From: Synechococcaceae cyanobacterium RL_1_2
GTDB taxonomy: Bacteria; Cyanobacteriota; Cyanobacteriia; Cyanobacteriales; JAAUPO01
Assembly: GCA_012033095.1 (NCBI GenBank)
Contig: JAAUPO010000122.1
Span: 1-6,934, forward strand
Length of the DNA stretch: 6,934 bases
Direction of reading: 5' to 3'
Notes under the pieces: generated by a model
Database searches by the model: none
What the model was told of the DNA's origin: nothing
What the model saw: only the letters and a program-made list of their open reading frames with translations
Made by a program: the position numbers and the translations under genes
Part shown: positions 6,042-6,934 of the stretch, in pieces
How positions within the stretch are numbered: the first letter of the stretch is position 1
Layout of the letters: every line of letters starts with the position of its first letter

Positions 6042-6556
6042 ATGGCTAAAACCTTGTTGATTATTTTCCTTGTGGGTCTCACTACTTTGATGACTAGTTG
6101 TGAATCTATGCCCCAGAGTTCAGATACCCCTAACGGCATACCGCCGCAAGCTCGCACTGTTGCAGGTTCAAGTTCAGAAATGTCTGCTTTCGACCAAACC
6201 ACCGCCAGCGATCGCCCACAAACAACGGATCAAATTTTAGCCCAGGCCCTAGGGAATCAAAAAAGCGACATTCAAGTTAAAGGGCAAGGGAAAGTTAAAA
6301 AATTCTGCCCGACGATCGCGAGGGGAGTCAACATCAAAAATTTATTTTAGAATTAAATTCTGGCCAAACCCTCCTTGTAGCCCACAACATTGATTTAGCC
6401 CCTAGGATTCAAGGCTTAAAGGAAGGAGATCTCATCAAATTCAATGGTGAATACGAGTGGAACGATCGCGGAGGGATTCTGCACTGGACTCACCATGATC
6501 CCGATGGCAACCATGAAGACGGTTGGTTAGAACATCAAGGCCAAAAATATCAATAA
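6042..6556 (+). pseudogene. DUF3465-type lipoprotein gene, interrupted by a single-base loss
   Basis: The frame from ATG 6042 encodes a lipoprotein-like signal (K3, hydrophobic 5-17, LMTSC with Cys20; Met at -3 is not canonical). A Ser/Thr/Gln-rich linker follows, then the start of a domain (VKGQGKVKK, 79-87). It then drifts off frame and stops at 6348-6350 after 102 codons. From ATT 6302 in the next frame the sequence continues [42 protein letters not shown] and HWTHHDP to TAA 6554-6556. These blocks match my recollection of DUF3465, a family of unknown function. Restoring one A in the A6 run at 6297-6302 joins the parts into a 171-aa protein. The break removes nearly the whole conserved domain, so the gene as written should be inactive unless slippage occurs on the A-run. 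It lies 16 bp after mazG and probably shares its transcript. Confidence 0.8.
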
Positions 6557-6934
6557 ATCAAAATCCATTGAGACTGGCGATCGTTAGAGGGCAGCAATAG
6601 TTATCTCTCTATCGTCTCTGTTCGATATCCCTATAAAGTTAGGTCGAGACCCCAGCTGAAATTATTCCCCCTATTGCAAAAGCCTTGTTATATCAACATT
6701 TCAAGAAATTAAAACCACATTGGCATAGGGGTAAAGATTGATCATAAATTAAAAACATCGAAAGGAAGAGAACAAAAGTTTAAACCCGATCGCAACCAAG
6801 TAGCAGGTAGCCTAAGGAATAAGAATTTAATAACATCTAAAACTTAAATATCGATGGGTTACGCTCCCTTGAAGGATACCCTACAAATTTCTAAGTTATT
6901 TAATTCACGATCCTAACTGGTAAGGCAGCAGCTA
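6557..6934. other. Gene-free stretch at the right edge, stem-loops only
   Basis: No convincing gene lies in these 378 bases. After the DUF3465 stop, GAGAC (6570-6574) and TAGAG (6585-6589) can pair with GTCTC (6614-6618) and CTCTA (6607-6611), a loose stem-loop without a T-tract. The middle, 6660-6840, is AT-rich with nothing I can name. At the extreme right a minus-strand frame with stop at 6902-6900 (AAALPVRIVN) could be the end of a gene outside the window, but eleven codons are too few to claim it. Confidence 0.5.
6856..6881. repeat. Small hairpin repeat of the GGGTTACGC...ACCC type
   Basis: GGGT (6856-6859) pairs with ACCC (6878-6881), and the inner TCCCTT can pair with AAGGAT across one base with a mismatch. 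GGGTTACGCT followed by a short loop and ACCC resembles a dispersed intergenic repeat seen in many cyanobacteria (general knowledge). The copy number here cannot be judged from one window. Confidence 0.35.

Noticed and set aside
6011..6202. Minus-strand 63-codon frame over the mazG/DUF3465 junction
   Set aside because: It overlaps the lipoprotein signal region of the real gene and has no independent support.
449..6215. Seven GCGATCGC palindromes as a new repeat system
   Set aside because: This is the well-known HIP1 motif of cyanobacteria; useful for taxonomy but not new.
6854..6916. Short plus-strand frame MGYAPLKDTLQISKLFNSRS
   Set aside because: Twenty codons laid over a dispersed-type hairpin repeat, with no Shine-Dalgarno; likely chance.
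6906..6934. tRNA D-arm-like sequence (CCTAACTGGTAAGG) at the right edge
   Set aside because: The expected acceptor arm and positions 8-9 are not in place and the rest would lie outside the window, so a tRNA cannot be supported.

Overview
The window looks like a chromosomal segment of a unicellular cyanobacterium close to Synechocystis. The palindrome GCGATCGC (HIP1) occurs seven times in 6.9 kb, at 449, 845, 2076, 3565, 4625, 5634 and 6208, and many partial CGATCG cores are also present. The glutamate-cysteine ligase is of the cyanobacterial/plant type. The genus is inferred; the cyanobacterial assignment is firm.

Layout. Positions 1-384 hold no gene but contain a composite repeat and a GC-rich palindromic repeat. 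Positions 385-1218 (minus) encode an exported protein of unknown function. Positions 1219-1574 hold a second copy of the composite repeat, so the unknown gene is bracketed by the two copies. Next come purM (minus, 1575-2597) and cysQ (minus, 2730-3602), separated by a 13-bp tandem repeat and a run of nine G. A 199-bp divergent promoter region separates cysQ from gshA (plus, 3802-4944). A 104-bp MITE-like element with perfect 11-bp inverted ends lies at 5042-5145. It is followed by mazG (plus, 5214-6025) and a DUF3465-type lipoprotein gene (plus, 6042-6556). The last 378 bases show only stem-loops and a possible trace of a neighbouring gene.

Gene relations. CysQ removes the 3'-phosphoadenosine 5'-phosphate (PAP) by-product of sulfate assimilation. 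GshA uses the resulting cysteine to begin glutathione synthesis. The two genes share one divergent intergenic region, a plausible sulfur/thiol module. PurM (purine synthesis) lies downstream of cysQ on the same strand, and MazG (nucleotide pool cleaning) is followed 16 bp later by the DUF3465 gene, so each pair may be co-transcribed.

The main anomalies are two single-base losses that break reading frames in adjacent genes. One is in the CPWD motif of mazG (near 5307-5310), the other in an A-run in the DUF3465 gene (6297-6302). They are either real strain mutations or errors in the sequence. The second notable point is the composite repeat: its 94-bp inverted-repeat-bounded core lies in opposite orientations in the two copies while the adjacent flank keeps the same orientation. 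I found no convincing new defence, mobile or biosynthetic system; the rest is housekeeping metabolism.
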